A stretch of 64,000 nucleotides of DNA from Tricholoma matsutake (lineage: Eukaryota > Basidiomycota > Agaricomycetes > Agaricales > Tricholomataceae): positions 5,952,001-6,016,000 of the forward strand of contig AP026543.1 in NCBI GenBank assembly GCA_026075535.2. Reading direction: 5' to 3'. Positions within the stretch are counted from its first letter, which is position 1; each line of letters opens with the position of its first letter. Positions 35,061 through 47,493 of this stretch are shown one piece after another. Below the pieces are notes generated by a model that was not told the origin of the DNA, made no database searches, and saw only the letters and a program-made list of their open reading frames with translations. The translations under genes and the position numbers were made by a program.

Positions 35061-37390
35061 TAGTGTTTCAAGGTCCAGTCTATAGGACCAAAAATAACCA
35101 TATGACCGAACTGGACTGAACCTCGGTCCAGTCTTTTTTTTTGGTTGTGGTTGCCCATATTTGGGGTCATTCCAGTTGTTGGTTGTTTCGAAAATCTTTG
35201 AAGACTCTTCTTACAGTATATAAAATATTAAAGTGTACTCCAAAAAACAGTCACTACAAGACAATAAATTAATGTAGATACTATTAATATAATAGTGTTT
35301 AAGGGTCCAGTCCAGTTCGGTTTTTTGACCCAAAAACGTAAAGACCGCAATCTAAACCAGTCCAGGACCGACCCAGATACTGCTAGAACTGAACTGGACC
35401 ACCTAGGACTGGTCCTTTCTAGTTAAAAGACTGAAAAAGACCAGTTAAGACTGGTTCAGACTGATGTTTGTTGTGAAATTTGTCGTATTAATATAACCCA
35501 TATGTATCTTAGCAAATATTACCCGGACCTTATAACCACTGTACAGATGGATAGACATTGTAATTCCCCATCATTCGGTCTAACTTTTAAGACATTTCAT
35601 CAAGATTTGACTTGGCTATGATCAATATAAAAATACATCTACTGAATGAACACCAAGAAATGTAATGTGACAACCATAAATTATGTGATGCATAGCATGC
35701 ATTGACAAATGGTGGAAGTATTATTATACATGTTAGTCCTATGATCATTAATAGAATCAAGCAAATGATCAACATATGAGTAAGATGAAATGAAAATCAA
35801 TCTGATACAACAAAATACTCATACAAAAATAGATTTGGTTATATCTTGCTCAATTCTTAACCATTTTTTATGAACCAGAGGTCGAATTTACCGGATTTCA
35901 TGTGGGAACATGGTCCAGTATATGTTCCCACGATAAAACCGGTCCTAACCGCTTTAGACTGGTTTTCTTCGGTTTTACAACATTTTTCAAAATGGAAAGA
36001 CTGCTAACTGAACTGCAAAAGACCGGTCCATAAATATACCACTGGTCCGGTCTTTTCTGGTCCAATTCAGTCCAATTTCGGTCTTTTTTTCGGTCCTATG
36101 GACTGGACCCTTCAACACTATTAATATTTTCTATTTCTACCATTATATAATGAAATGGGACATGCCCAGGGAAAAAGTATTTGTTTGGTGGGGGATTATA
36201 TAGCCTGTGGCTGCACATGGACCTGTTGGTCATGTGCACTGCCAAAAAAACAAAGTGGCACCACTTTGCCAAATAGTTCCCATGACCACCAATGACCCAC
36301 AAGGCTTCTGTCCACCCACCCACAACACAACACCTACTGTGCCTACCTCAACAACTCCACCACAGCTGACAGGACAGACAGGGGGCCCAAATGACATGAC
36401 ACTAGTTGTCATTTGGGCCCAGAGGTATGTTGTTCATTTCTCTTTTTTTGTACTAACTGATTTATCTTATTTTTTAGAATCTTACTTCTTGCCATTACCA
36501 TACCCTACCGAAGCCCTACACTGCTGCTGCAAGCCTCTGCTCGCAGGGTGGCAATGGGTCCATTTCTGGGTGACAACACAACAACAACAGCAGCTGACAA
36601 CAATGCCACTGTGCCATGCCCAACACCACATCACATGGTGCCACCACCCTGCCTGCGAGCCGCTGCTCATAGGGGGAGATGATGGTGCTGACGAGGATGG
36701 AAGCCATGAACAGGGGACAATGCAAATGAACAACAAACGTGGGGGCAATGAGTCACCAGGACACCAAACAGCGGGGGATGACAAATGCGGGAACGATGAA
36801 TGGGCATGAACGATGAATGCGGAGGCAACAAGTTGCCAGGATGCCAAACAGCAGGGGACAATGAATGCGGGAATGACGAGTGGGTGGGAATGACGAATGT
36901 GGGAACAATGAACACAGGAACAACAAATGCAGGAACAACAAATGGTAGTGACAACTGGTGGGGACAATGACTGGTGGGGATGATGACTGGCAGGGACAAT
37001 GCCCCAGGGGGAGGACAAATGGCAGGGGCAACAAATGGCGGGGACAAGACAACAACAGCAGCCACCCCACCCTCGCTACAAATGCGAGATGGTGGGGTGT
37101 GTTTTTTTCTTTCTAATTCACTTTTATTTTCATTCTCTTAGTAACATCCCACCGCTGCGAGCAACTGCTCACAGGGTGTAAATGTAATTAGTTTTATTTA
37201 CTATATAATAGAATTTAGTTACAAAATTAGTGGTATGACTGGTCGAAATCAGTCTTTTGGGGGCAACCAAACTGAATAGAACCAGTTCTATTCGGTTCGG
37301 TTGTGGTCCATCAAATGTGGGCAACGGTTCAGACCGGTTGCGGTCCCTGGTTGCCCTCTTGGGGGTCAAAAAACTGGACCAAACTTGTAG
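35061..37390. mobile_element. Non-autonomous hAT-like element, copy 1 (hosts a nested copy)
   Basis: Starts TAGTGTTTCAAGGTCCAG at 35061. Interior blocks match copies at 39013-40527 and 58986-60462, such as the GGGCCCAAATGAC...GTCATTTGGGCCC palindrome. The right end near 37390 is poorly conserved. Without the nested copy it is about 1.5 kb, like the other copies. The interior has no transposase, only Pro/His-rich accidental ORFs from C-rich repeats. Confidence 0.6.
35293..36120. mobile_element. hAT-like element nested in copy 1
   Basis: 828 bp, bounded by TAGTGTTTAAGGGTCCAG at 35293 and the inverted GGACCCTTCAACACTA ending at 36120. The flanks, TAATATAA on the left and TTAATATT on the right, are similar but not an exact 8-bp duplication. 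Confidence 0.6.
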
Positions 37391-37720
37391 TGAGTCGAGG
37401 GGGATCTCCTTATACCACACACCAAAAGAACACAAATAATGTATATATTTCATGTAATGGTAGTGGTAGTAAAAAGATCATTATGTAAATCAAGGATGGA
37501 TCCCTATATAGGGACCAGTCAGGCCAATAGCAAGTAATTATAATATATACAAATGCAGGTCAAGCCCTAGGTCACCACACCCTCCCCCTTAGGCTTCATC
37601 CAGGGGAGAAGCATAATGTTTTGAGTAAGAAAATGACCTCAAAGAGTATCATCAAATATATGGGTATCATCGGGGTGTGACAACACAGTCAGATTGGTTT
37701 ATTAAAAAAATGCAACAACC
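37391..37720. other. 3' flank of gag-like gene, no gene seen
   Basis: 330 bp with no coding content. It contains a C-rich run (CACCCTCCCCCTTAGGC) near 37578 that, read on the minus strand, is a G-rich purine tract of the kind found before an LTR, but no LTR pair could be matched. Confidence 0.35.
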
Positions 37721-40700
37721 TCATTTGAGAGGGTCATCGGGGTTATGGGTCTCGTCGAGATCCAATGAGGATATGTAGGCATCATGGGTTGCCAAGGATT
37801 CAGGGATATTGAGATCCACCATCAGGAGGCGGACCTCCTCAGGGGTGGTAACAGGTATCTCATGCTCGTGGTCGGGCACCAAGGAGAGAAGTTGGCTCTT
37901 GTGGTTGGAAACCGACGAGTGCAGTTGGGAGATAGGTGTCTCTGGGGAATTCCCCAGAGCGGTGTCAGTCATCTGCCCTTCATCAAAAGGGACAGAAGGA
38001 AAGCGTGTTTTCTCAACGGTGAGTGTTTCACCATTGGAGTCGGAGACAGAGTCGGTGGAGTCACTGTTGTCATCAGAGTCTCTAGTCTTTCGCGGCTTGG
38101 TAGTCATGACAATGGGTTTGGAACTAAAGGGCTTCTTGGGCCCGTTAGGGGGTATTCCGGCAGCGATACACTGTTCCCTCTTCAAGGCCTTCTTCTCGCC
38201 TTGAGTCGCCTTCTTGACGAGGGGGACTTCACTGAACCAACCCTGGTTGGGGTTGTCCACACGAGGAAAGCTCGCATGCATGGAAGCAGAGAGTTCACTG
38301 GAGAATCCAGAGGATGGAGCAGTGGAAGTCAAGAATCCAGGGCGGGGTTGCCCTGAATGAGGAGGAGCTCTGCCCCTGGTGGGGATGGTAGAATCTCGTT
38401 TCCTTTTCTGTCGTGGCTCCCAAAGAGCCATGTTGTTAGTCCCAGCGATCCACCACTGGGGTTCAGTCATCAGAGGGGTGTCCTCTGAATGAGAGTTGGG
38501 AAGTTGCCACAGACGTCGCATGATGTCTGCAGCGATAGTAGACTCTTCCGAATGGGAGGAGTTGGCAGTGGCCATCGCTGTAAGCCAGCCGACGGTGTAA
38601 TGATATCCTTCTCAGACTTTCTCGTCCAAGACTCCCATAGAGGTGAGGTGTCTTATGACGTCCTCTAAGGAGACTTGATTGTTGGTTATTGGCATAGGTT
38701 GCCGACAGCGCACGGGGGCCAGAGTGAGGCATTCCCACTCTCGAATCCATCGGTACAAGCCTGGCGTAGCAAGTACCTCAGCAATATGAAGGGACAAGAG
38801 GATTTTGACCTCAGGGGATAGCCCTGAAGGAATTTGTTGATGAAGCAGGAGTTGCCCCCTGACATGAGGGAGCGAGACCCTCTGTTCGTCTAACATGGTA
38901 CCAGGGTGGTGTCTCCACTGGTACAGATGTTGGTGCATGAACTGCACCCACATTTCTGCGGAGTCCAGGAGCGAGGGTTGCTCCAGGCAATTTGGATCAT
39001 TGAGTCAGCGCATAGCGCTTTAAGGTCCGGTCCATAGGACTGGAAAATAACCACAAACCGGACCAAACTTTCACTGATCGTAACCGGACTTTCAGTTACG
39101 GTTTTTGAAAGTTCGAGACGTTGCGGTTGCAGTTTTGGCAGATCGTGTGACTGCTCTAGACCATCCAAAACCAGTTATCACTGATTGGAACTGGAGTTTT
39201 GGATCATGTTGCCAAGGTAGGTGATTACTGGTGATTGTTTACATTATTTTCTCACACACACTTCTACCCTCAACAATGTTGCCTCCCTTGTCCCACCTCC
39301 ACCACCTCGTCAACCCCCTACAGCTGCCACTCCCACCAACTAACAAGGACCACAAGCAACAAAATGGGCCCAAACGACGTCTATTGTCATTTGGGTCTTA
39401 GGTATGTTTTTTCTTTGTCTGTTTCATGTTTTTATCAAATGACTAACTTTGTTTTGTTCATCTTTTAGGAACTTTACTACTACTGCCAACCTACGTGTGC
39501 TGACACGATGTGCCCACCTGGTAAGCACCATCCAACCACTCCACCCATGCCACATCACTGACTCCCCCTAACACCTCCAACAATCCACCCACCCCAATCT
39601 AGTGAAACTCAACAGCAATGCGCATGGCTGCAATTGTGCCACGTCACACTGCAATGCAGGCCCAAATGACAGCAACTGTCGTTTGGGCCCTTGGTATGTT
39701 TTTTTCCCCACTCGTTTCTTGTTTACATCAACTAACTATTACTTTTCTTTGTTTATTAGGATATATCTATGATTACTTCCTGATGAAGATGATGACCACA
39801 ACGAACCACTACCAGAGCACCCTCCACTGCCGCCATGAGCCCCCTGTGCTCGTGGGGTGGATATGAAGTTCACAGCAACATGGAGAACACCCAACAATTC
39901 CAACGCCGGTGCCAATGTCAACGATCATGGACAATGATGGGAATAGGCTGGGACAGCAGAAACAACAAACACGGGAGATGACGGACACATGCAATGGGGA
40001 TCGAAGAACACAGGGAACAACAAACACAAGCAATGATGGGGGGAAAACAACAAACACACAACAAAGCGGGGTGGGGGACAACAAACATGCAACAACAGGG
40101 GTGGGGATGATGAACGCGCTATGACACAGCACCTACCTCTAGCCTCATGAGCCACTGCTTGTGGGGGGAGACTGCAGATGCTTTTCTTTCTTTTGTTTTT
40201 GTTTTTGTTTTGTTTTACTCCAGCCCCAGCCCCATGAGCCTCTGTCCTTGTGGGGTGGATATTTTTATTTTTTCTTAACTATACATACATTACAACATAG
40301 CCAGTAGGTCCCATAACTGGTCCTGACCAGTGTTGAACTGGTTGGGACTGGGTTCGGTGTAGGACTGGTCAGAACTGGTCAATAAACCACACGCAAACCG
40401 CAATAAACTGGTTTATTGTGGTTTCGGTTATGGTTTTGGAGTATATAAAAAAATGTATAACCAGTTCGGTCTGCTGTTTTGGCCCAAAAGAGAAAAAAAC
40501 CAGACCGAACTGGACCTTAAAGCACAATCCTTGCGCCGACTGCATCTCAATGGGGAGCCAACCGGGTAATCTCCAGTGGGCAAGGGCATAGCTCATCAGG
40601 GGCATTTGAGCCCCTGCAGGAGTGTCGTCAATGAAGCGCATAAACTCACGCATTTGTTCTAGCATGGGGTAATTCCCAGAGGTATGGGCCAACCGGGACC

Positions 40701-41532
40701 AAGCATTGAATTCCTCAGTGTTCTGAGGAATGGAGGTCAGGACTAGGCCACGTGGCTTGGGAGCTGCTCGCCAGTTTGCCGTCCTGGGAGTGTCAGGCAT
40801 CGAGGAAATATACCTCGGTGGAGGAAGGTTGGGAAGAGGTGGGTAGACCTCATTCATGTTAACATCCTCGTTGGGAATGACAGGGCAGGGAGCAGAAGGT
40901 GGAGCAGGCCAGGAAATGGCTCTTGCATAGGAGTTACCCTGAGGCCTCTCAGGGTAAGGGGACGGCTCATGAGTACGAGCTCGTTTGGAGGATTGGCCCT
41001 CAAGCTCCTCTTTCAGATGCTCATTTTCACTCTCCAGGTTCCAGGTGGTCTCCTGGAGGGCATCGATGTCTTTCTCATATTCATCATATGCGTGTTTGGC
41101 TCTGGCTAAGATGCCAGAGTTAATGTTGGCATCTTGACGATCTCTTGCATCGAAATATTGTTTATCATGGTCATACACATGGTCATACACATGTAAAGCA
41201 TAGCTCTTGCAAGTATTGCAAGTGCCTCGGTGAAGGACAATGCCTTCACCATCAATTCTCCAGCCTTCGTCGGTGGAGGAACTGGCACCAACACCATCTC
41301 GTCAGTTTTGGTCTTCTCTAGCAGAACATCTGCTAGAACAGATGACTTCTTCCATCTCACCAGGGCTTGGTGAGCGGTGGATCTGAGTGAGGTTACTGCT
41401 CGAGCGCTCTCTGCTTCTCCTTCCCCCTTTGAGACTGGCCACTGGGGTCGGTCTCACATGTACAGCAAGGTTGTTTGTTTTCACTCTGAAGTCCCCCATG
41501 GGGTCGTCATCATCTGGTGGTAAAGTCACCAT
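37721..41532 (-). pseudogene. Gag-like TE-associated protein, unknown family, split by a hAT-like element
   Basis: Reads from MVTLPPDDDDPMGDF at 41532, through NLAVHVRPTPVASLKGGRRS, CNTCKSYALHVYDHVYDHDK, a coiled coil (HAYDEYEKDIDALQETTWNL...) and Pro-rich PYPERPQGNSYARA, to MEQMREFMRFIDDTPAGAQM-like sequence and WRLPGWLP. After the hAT-like insertion (39013-40527) it continues as AEMWVQFMHQHLYQW, then an acidic/Ser-rich C-terminal part (PRKTRDSDDNSDSTDSVSDS) and a Pro-rich end at 37721. Each half is broken by one TGA (41302 and 38612) where CGA would keep frame. There is no zinc knuckle and no enzymatic motif. Similar repeated ORFs occur, as far as I remember, in agaric genomes. Confidence 0.5.
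39013..40527. mobile_element. Non-autonomous hAT-like element, copy 2
   Basis: Left end TAGCGCTTTAAGGTCCGGTCC, right end the inverted GGACCTTAAAGCACAA. The interior matches the other copies and has three of the hairpin motifs. It splits the gag-like gene. The 8 bp on either side (TCAGCGCA, TCCTTGCG) do not match, so the exact borders or the target duplication have decayed. Confidence 0.65.
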
Positions 41533-41648
41533 GGTATAGACCAAGCGATGAGGAGAAAAAAAAAATTGGAATTCCATGCGTTGTACTATACAGCAGCGGA
41601 GATTGAAAACATGTTGATGGCCAATGTGAGTTGGAAATCACCAATCAT

Positions 41649-42156
41649 TTAAGTACGTCTTGGCAGACCCTGCCAATCCTTGGCACCCATAAGCACCAAG
41701 TAAGCATCAAGAGCTGCAAGGTCATTGCAGTTCACCAACAGTTCCCAAGTGGTGTCACCCAGACTCCACTTAACTTCAAATTGGACAGTACAGCCACACC
41801 ATTTGTGGGCCATAATTTCTTCGACATACCATTCGGTGTCATCAGGTGCACCAAAGTCATATGCATCCAGGTAATGCCTGTTAGGAAACATGGTGTCCTC
41901 GTTGGGATGGTGGGGCCTCAAGCGTTTAAGTTCTTTCAGAAGGTCCAACTCATAGTTGGACATCTCAGGATAGGCTTGTAGGACCTTGTATGGTCCTACA
42001 AATTTAGGCAATAGTTTACTTGCATGCCCTTTTGGTAGCGCCAGGTTTTTTGTGGACAAGTAGACAAAGTCTCCTTGTTTGATATCGGGCTCTTTGTGCT
42101 GATGTTTATTAGCATAGTGCTGCTGAAACACTCTTTCAGCAATGATGCTATCATGG
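41649..42156 (-). pseudogene. Element C integrase C-terminus and chromodomain
   Basis: After the element A insertion the integrase continues with HDSIIAERVFQQHYANKH, GDFVYLSTKNLALPKGHASK, LLPKFVGPYKVLQAY, then DTEWYVEEIMAHKWCGC and QFEVKWSLGDTTWE, a chromodomain. The usual chromodomain ending 'WEP..NL' is altered (WELLVNC), and the stop is at 41649. The chromodomain would direct integration to modified chromatin. Confidence 0.8.
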
Positions 42157-42161
42157 GCCAC

Positions 42162-42563
42162 TGTTAGGGCGACACCCACTATCTGCTAGCTAAGACCGTG
42201 TGGGTTCTCTCTACAAGAAGGGGGCAGGATCCACGCTCATGATGGGGGGACTGACAGTTTTGATGCAAGGGGTTATTAATAGGTGAGTTTGTTGACAAAG
42301 GCCTTTCACACCAAAAATGTAGGTGGAATACCTAAGAGAACACAACTGGGGTCCCTTAGGCATATATTTAGGGTTTATATACTATGTTACACATATTGTA
42401 CATTGTTGTTACCGACACACTCATACATGCGCATACATTTTGATACATGCAAAATAAAATTCTCATGCTATCAAAGTGTAGCGTCATTTGGTGTCATGTA
42501 GCATAATTTGACATAATAAAATAAAAATGAAATTTTATTAGGTAATGGGGTGGTTTCCTAACA
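42162..42563 (-). repeat. Element A LTR (3' LTR by transcription)
   Basis: 402 bp, TG...CA ends. By eye it differs from the other copy at about sixteen positions, all transitions. Confidence 0.92.
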
Positions 42564-42727
42564 TTACCCCCCTTTTATGCCTCGACTTCCAGGTGAGAAA
42601 ATATTGTGTCTGTCCCCTCTGTGAAATTTTGGTAAGGCTGGAATCTCATCCCCTCATACACCATTCTTGCAATGCGATGCGGAGCATTCGGATTACGTTT
42701 AAAGAATTGGGCGATCACGTTACGCGC

Positions 42728-44719
42728 TCACTTACAATTCTCTTCGGGTTCCCACAAATTATTTTTGTCGGTATAGTTTTTCCACTTTATTAAGAACTCC
42801 AATTTGTTCTGTCGAAGATGTGAGTCTAGAATTTCTTCAACTATGTATTCTGGAGCACCTTCTACTATTATCGGAGGTTGCAGAGTAATTTGTTGGCCAG
42901 GAATAGTGGGCGGACGGTAAGGGCATAGGCGGGATACATTAATCTCGGGATCAATCTTGAATGATCGGGGTAATTTTAGCACTACCGCATTAGGTGAGAT
43001 TACTTTAGAGATCGCATATGGGCCAACTTGTTTTTCTGTCAGTTTCCTCGAAGGTCGTGGAATATTCAGGTCCTTGGTACTTAGCCATACCAAGTCACCA
43101 ACTTTGTACTCTGGAGCGCGTGCTCGAGTACGATCTGCATGTCGCATCATGTCATCACGTGCTTTCTTCAATGCTGCCTCTGCTTTCTCTTGTACCTTTT
43201 GCATCTTAGATACAAAGTCTTCTACCGACTGTACTTTGACTTCCCTTCTGGGTTCTACTTCCATGCGAGGATGATATCCATAATTCACGAAAAAGAGTGA
43301 CATATGAGTAGCTGAATGGAATTTGTTATTGTGGGAAAATTTGGCAATTGCCAACCATTCGGGCCAGTCGGTTTGTCGGTAGTTGACAAACATACATAGG
43401 TACTGCTCCAACTCCTGATTCATTCTCTCTGTCTGCCCATCAGTCTGCGGGTGATATGCCGTAGATAATTTAGTTTGAATTCCCAATATGTTGTTTAGTT
43501 CTCGCATAAACGCAGAAGCAAATTGTGGTCTGCGATTGGAGATAATGGTATCGGGTAACCCATGTAACTGCCATACCTGATTTAGATAGAGGTGTGCCAA
43601 GCCCAATGATGAGGTTTCTGTAGTAGTAGGAATAATATGGACCTCCTTTGTAAAGCGGTCGCATACTACGAATATTGCATCATACCCTTGAGCCTCGGGT
43701 AATCCGGTAATAAAATCCACAGATATATCTTGCCACAGTGCTTTAGGTATAGGGTTCAGCATTAATTTTCCTGCAGGTTTCTCTGAAAATTTCTTCCCCC
43801 TCATGCACGTATCACATCCATCCACATACCCCAACACATACTTCAAAATTCCGGGCCACCAATAATTTCTCATTACTAATTCCAACGTCTTCCATCTTCC
43901 TGGGTGTCCAGCAATCGGTGTATTGTGATGTAACTGGATGATCTCCCTTCGCAAATCCTGATCCTTCGGTACATACACTTTTCCTCGAAACAACACCAAC
44001 CCTTGTTCCTCAGCCCATTCATCTCCTTTGATATTACCTTTCTTTTCTCCCTTCAGAGCTTTCACGGCTTCCACTACTTCATCGTCCATTTCCAAACATT
44101 GTCTAATTTTAGACAACATTTCCATTTCTGAGCTATCTATTAATAGATGCCCTTGATGCATAGCACAAATGCGAAAGTATTCAGGTTTGAGTAAGGTAAC
44201 ATTTTTATTGTCCTCCTCCACCCCCCTTTTATGATCAATACGTCTGGATAATGCATCTGCTTTCCTCATTAAGCTTCCCACTTTGTGGACCAAGTGAAAA
44301 TTGAAATGCGATAGGAATAGTGCCCAACATGCTTGCCAGCAATTAAGCTTTTTAGTGGACATGAAGTATTGCAGATTTTGATGATCCATCCAGATCTCAA
44401 TCTGATGCATACATCCCTCCAAATAATGCCTCCACGCCTCCAATGCTCATATTATCCCCAACATCTCTTTGTCATGCACATCATAATTCCTCTCCACATC
44501 ATTCAACCCTTTTGACAAGTATGCACAAGGATGCCATTTGTCATCTTTGCACAGCATTGATAATACTGCTCCAGTAGCAAAATTGGATGCATCGGATTCC
44601 ACTCGCAAAGGGCATGTGAAATCTACTGGGGCTAATATTGGTCCCTCCACAAACTTCCTCTTCAACTCCTCAAACACTGTCTGCTGCTGCTCTCCCCACC
44701 TCCATACTACTCCCTTTCA
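42728..44719 (-). pseudogene. Element A RNase H, integrase and chromodomain
   Basis: From 44719: a TGA, then VFEELKRKFVEGPILAPVDF and RVESDASNFATGAVLS (RNase H), a second TGA (44447), then ALEAWRHYLEG. The usual RRQAR of RNase H reads CWQAC. The integrase has HH..CC zinc-binding residues (HHNTPIAGHPG, CDTCMRGKK), SVDFITGLPEAQGYDAIFVV, DTIISNRRPQFAS, where the second catalytic Asp is Asn, and LSTAYHPQTDGQTERMNQEL with the Glu. A GPYAISKVISPNAVVLKLP segment and a chromodomain (EYIVEEILDS, FLIKWKNYTDKNNLWEPEEN) end it at 42728. A clear decayed copy. Confidence 0.9.
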
Positions 44720-45553
44720 CATAAGGTTATGTAAGGGTGCGGCAATTTTAGAAAAATTGTGCACAAAGTGACGATAATAATTTGTGAGTCCCAAGAAGGC
44801 TTGAACCTCCTTGACATGGGTGGGTGCAGGCCAATCTGTGATCACCTGTACCTTGATTGGATCCATTTTGATCCTGTCAGGGCTGATCAATAATCCTAGG
44901 AACTCAATCTCGCTTGCCCCAAACACACACTTCTCTGGTTTCAAAAATAGATCATTCTCCGCCAACCTCCATAACACCTCCTGTACTATCGCCTCATGAT
45001 TCTCTTCATCCTCCATGAATATCAGAATGTCGTCAATAAATATTATTACCACGCCTGTGTCTATTATGTCCTTGAAAATGTTGTTCATCATATTTTGAAA
45101 GGTCGGGGGACTATTAGTCATCCCAAAAAACATGACAAGCGGCTCGAAGGATCCTTGATGCGTGGAAAATGCTGCCTTCCACTCATCTCCTTTCTTTATT
45201 TGTACATTGTTGTATCCCCATCATAAATCCAATTTTGTACAGACCTTGGCTTTTCCCACCTTGTCAATTATTTCTGAGATCAACGGCAGGGGGTATGCAT
45301 TCTTCACTGTCCACTCATTCAAATACCTATAATCTGTACACATCCTCTTCCTTTGGTCTTTCTTTGGCACGAAGAATATTGGTGACATCTGCGGTGATTT
45401 CGAAGGTCGTATGTATCCTTTGCACAATTGCTCCTTCAGGAATGCATCCACTTCTTCTTGTTCCATCGGAGATAACGGATATACCTTCGACTTCTTTGGC
45501 ACAAACTCTGGCTTCATCTCAATCGCATGATCCCATGGCTTCCACACCGGCAT
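44720..45553 (-). pseudogene. Element A reverse transcriptase
   Basis: Reads [65 protein letters not shown] (45221), [38 protein letters not shown], then the active site IFIDDILIF and LGLTNYYRHFVHNFSKIA. The FIDD box replaces the more common Y.DD. Two TGA codons (45221, 44717) lie where Arg would be expected. Confidence 0.9.
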
Positions 45554-46399
45554 TCACTCAGACTCCTTCTTCTGGAACACTGACAGATGTTCATGATACA
45601 CTTTTGGCACCCATTCCTCCACTGGCTTCTCCACCTTCACAATATTCTTGTCCCACAACTGTCCTCCACGAATTGCTCTAAAGGTTTGCTTTTGCTCTTC
45701 TTTCTCAATCATGATCGGAACTTCCCCATTTGGCATTTCCTCATCCTCCACTTCCTCCATCATAACAGAATACTTCCTCAGATGTTCTTTCTCTCTCTTT
45801 TTCCTTTTTTCCTTCTTCATCTTCCTTCCATACACATTACATTCCTTAGGACAACGAGTCATTTGTACTTTCCCAGTTTTCCAATCAATTTCGGGATTAT
45901 GCTTCCATAACCATGGACATCCTATTATTAGATTGGTTTTCCCAAGATCGCACACTTCGAATACGGCTTGCTCCTGATGCTCCTGATACTTTAGTACCAT
46001 AGTCACCTCCTCCTTGATAGTTCCTCCACGATTGACTGTTCCGTCAATATTGTACACCATTATAGGTTGCACCAGCTTGCATGTGTTAATACCGTTTCCA
46101 GTAATTAAGGATTGATTAATGAATAATCCTGTAGCAACACTATCAAGCAACACTTCCACATCAATCGCTGGATGCATGTCCACTGTCTTCAGTCCCACAG
46201 TCAAGGTAATTTCAGGTTCTATTCGTGCAGAGCAAATAAAGAATTTAGGGGTTTTCGGAAATAGTGCTTGGCAATTTCCTTGGTCATGTGATTCGCAACA
46301 GTTGTACTCCTCCTCAATTTCCTTTTCTGATTTACTCTGGGTTTCCTCAGATACTAATACATTGTAACGATTCTGGGTCACCAATGGGGAAACCTTCAC
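45554..46399 (-). pseudogene. Element A protease region of pol
   Basis: Retropepsin-like segment with EVLLDSVATGLFINQSLIT; the catalytic D-S/T-G triad reads DSV, so the Gly is lost. It is followed by LIIGCPWLWKHNPEIDWKTG (the usual I.G.PWL and DW motifs) and a Lys/Glu-rich linker (KKEKRKKREKEHLRK). Pol is in the -1 frame relative to gag. The end at 45554 is a TGA that would be Arg before [12 protein letters not shown]. Confidence 0.85.
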
Positions 46400-47493
46400 T
46401 GGGACTCTTCCACAAAATTCTTCTGCTTGCCTTCCTCTGGCTTCACTTCCTCGATTGTAGCTTCCCTAATTTTTCTTTTCTGCCTACAATTCCTAGAAAT
46501 GTGTCCTAACTGCCCACAGTTAAAACATTTAAGTGGGGCTCATCTCCCTGCTTGATCAACCTCCATTGCCTCTGCTGGTGCTGCTGACTCCATAACTATA
46601 GGTGTCACTGCCATGGCCAGTGGCTGTGCCCTCGGAGCTTGCACCTGAGGTGCCTTTCCTTTCTCAGACTTTCCTCCTGATGACTTTCCAAATTTACTAC
46701 TTTTGTACATCAACTTTGACTTTGCCTGTTCCTGCCGATATTGCCGGTCAAGGCACATTGCCCAATTATACCACTCATCCAACTTCTCTGGCATAGAAGG
46801 TAGTTGGTAGATAGACTTGAACAAAGAGGGATTTAATCCTGCTTTCAAAAACTCTACCAATGCGGCTTCTCCCATATCCATTTGTGAAGCTTCTGCTTTG
46901 AACTGCAAAATAAATTCATCTGCCATTAGGGAACCTTGGTGCATGGTCTTTAATTTAGCATTGGCTGTTGCCTTTGGATTAGGGTCTCCAAACTGTGCCT
47001 CTAATCTCTCCAGAAATTCCTTGAAGGTTGCAAATGGTTTGTTTCCTGCGGCAATTTGATTAATAGCCTCGTTTCTCCAGAACTGTGCTTTTCCCCCCTG
47101 AATGTATGAGAGAGCAAACATAATCCTAGACTCGGCTGTATGAAACTCTGGCTTCCTCCCATGGATGTACAATACTATAGAACTGATGAAGGATTTTGTA
47201 TTCTCCATGGTACCATCAAAGATTTGCGGGGGTGCGTACTTAGGTAAGCACGCTTTTCCATTTCCGGATTTCTCCACCGTCTCATCCTCCTGCGATATCC
47301 ACTCCACCATCTCCTCCATCTCATCATCTCTTTCTCCTATTGTCTCTGGCTGTACTTCTGCTTGTCTGGGTTGTGATGCTGCCAACACTGACACTAATTG
47401 CGACATTTGCACTGTAAGCGCATCAATTTTCACCTCTAGTGCTGGTATGGGAACAGGATTAGGACCGGGATTAGAAGTTGAAGGTTCGGACAT
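46396..47493 (-). pseudogene. Element A gag with zinc knuckle
   Basis: Starts MSEPSTSNPGPNPVPIPALE at 47493. The capsid part contains MFALSYIQGGKAQFWRNEAI, FATFKEFLERLEAQFGDPN and MHQGSLMADEFILQFKAEAS. A TGA at 46540-46542 precedes the knuckle CFNCGQLGHISRNC (CX2CX4HX4C). The frame ends with TGA at 46396-46398. The start is the first ATG, upstream of conserved sequence. Confidence 0.88.

Noticed and set aside
36207..37070. Long Pro/His/Cys-rich ORFs on both strands
   Set aside because: They lie inside the hAT-like element and come from C/A-rich repeats; no domain, no conserved frame between copies.
39809..40155. Cys/Val-rich minus-strand ORFs
   Set aside because: Interior of hAT-like copy 2, reverse reading of ACAACAAAC-type repeats.
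39005..40535. 8-bp target duplication for hAT-like copy 2
   Set aside because: The flanks TCAGCGCA and TCCTTGCG do not match, so none was claimed.
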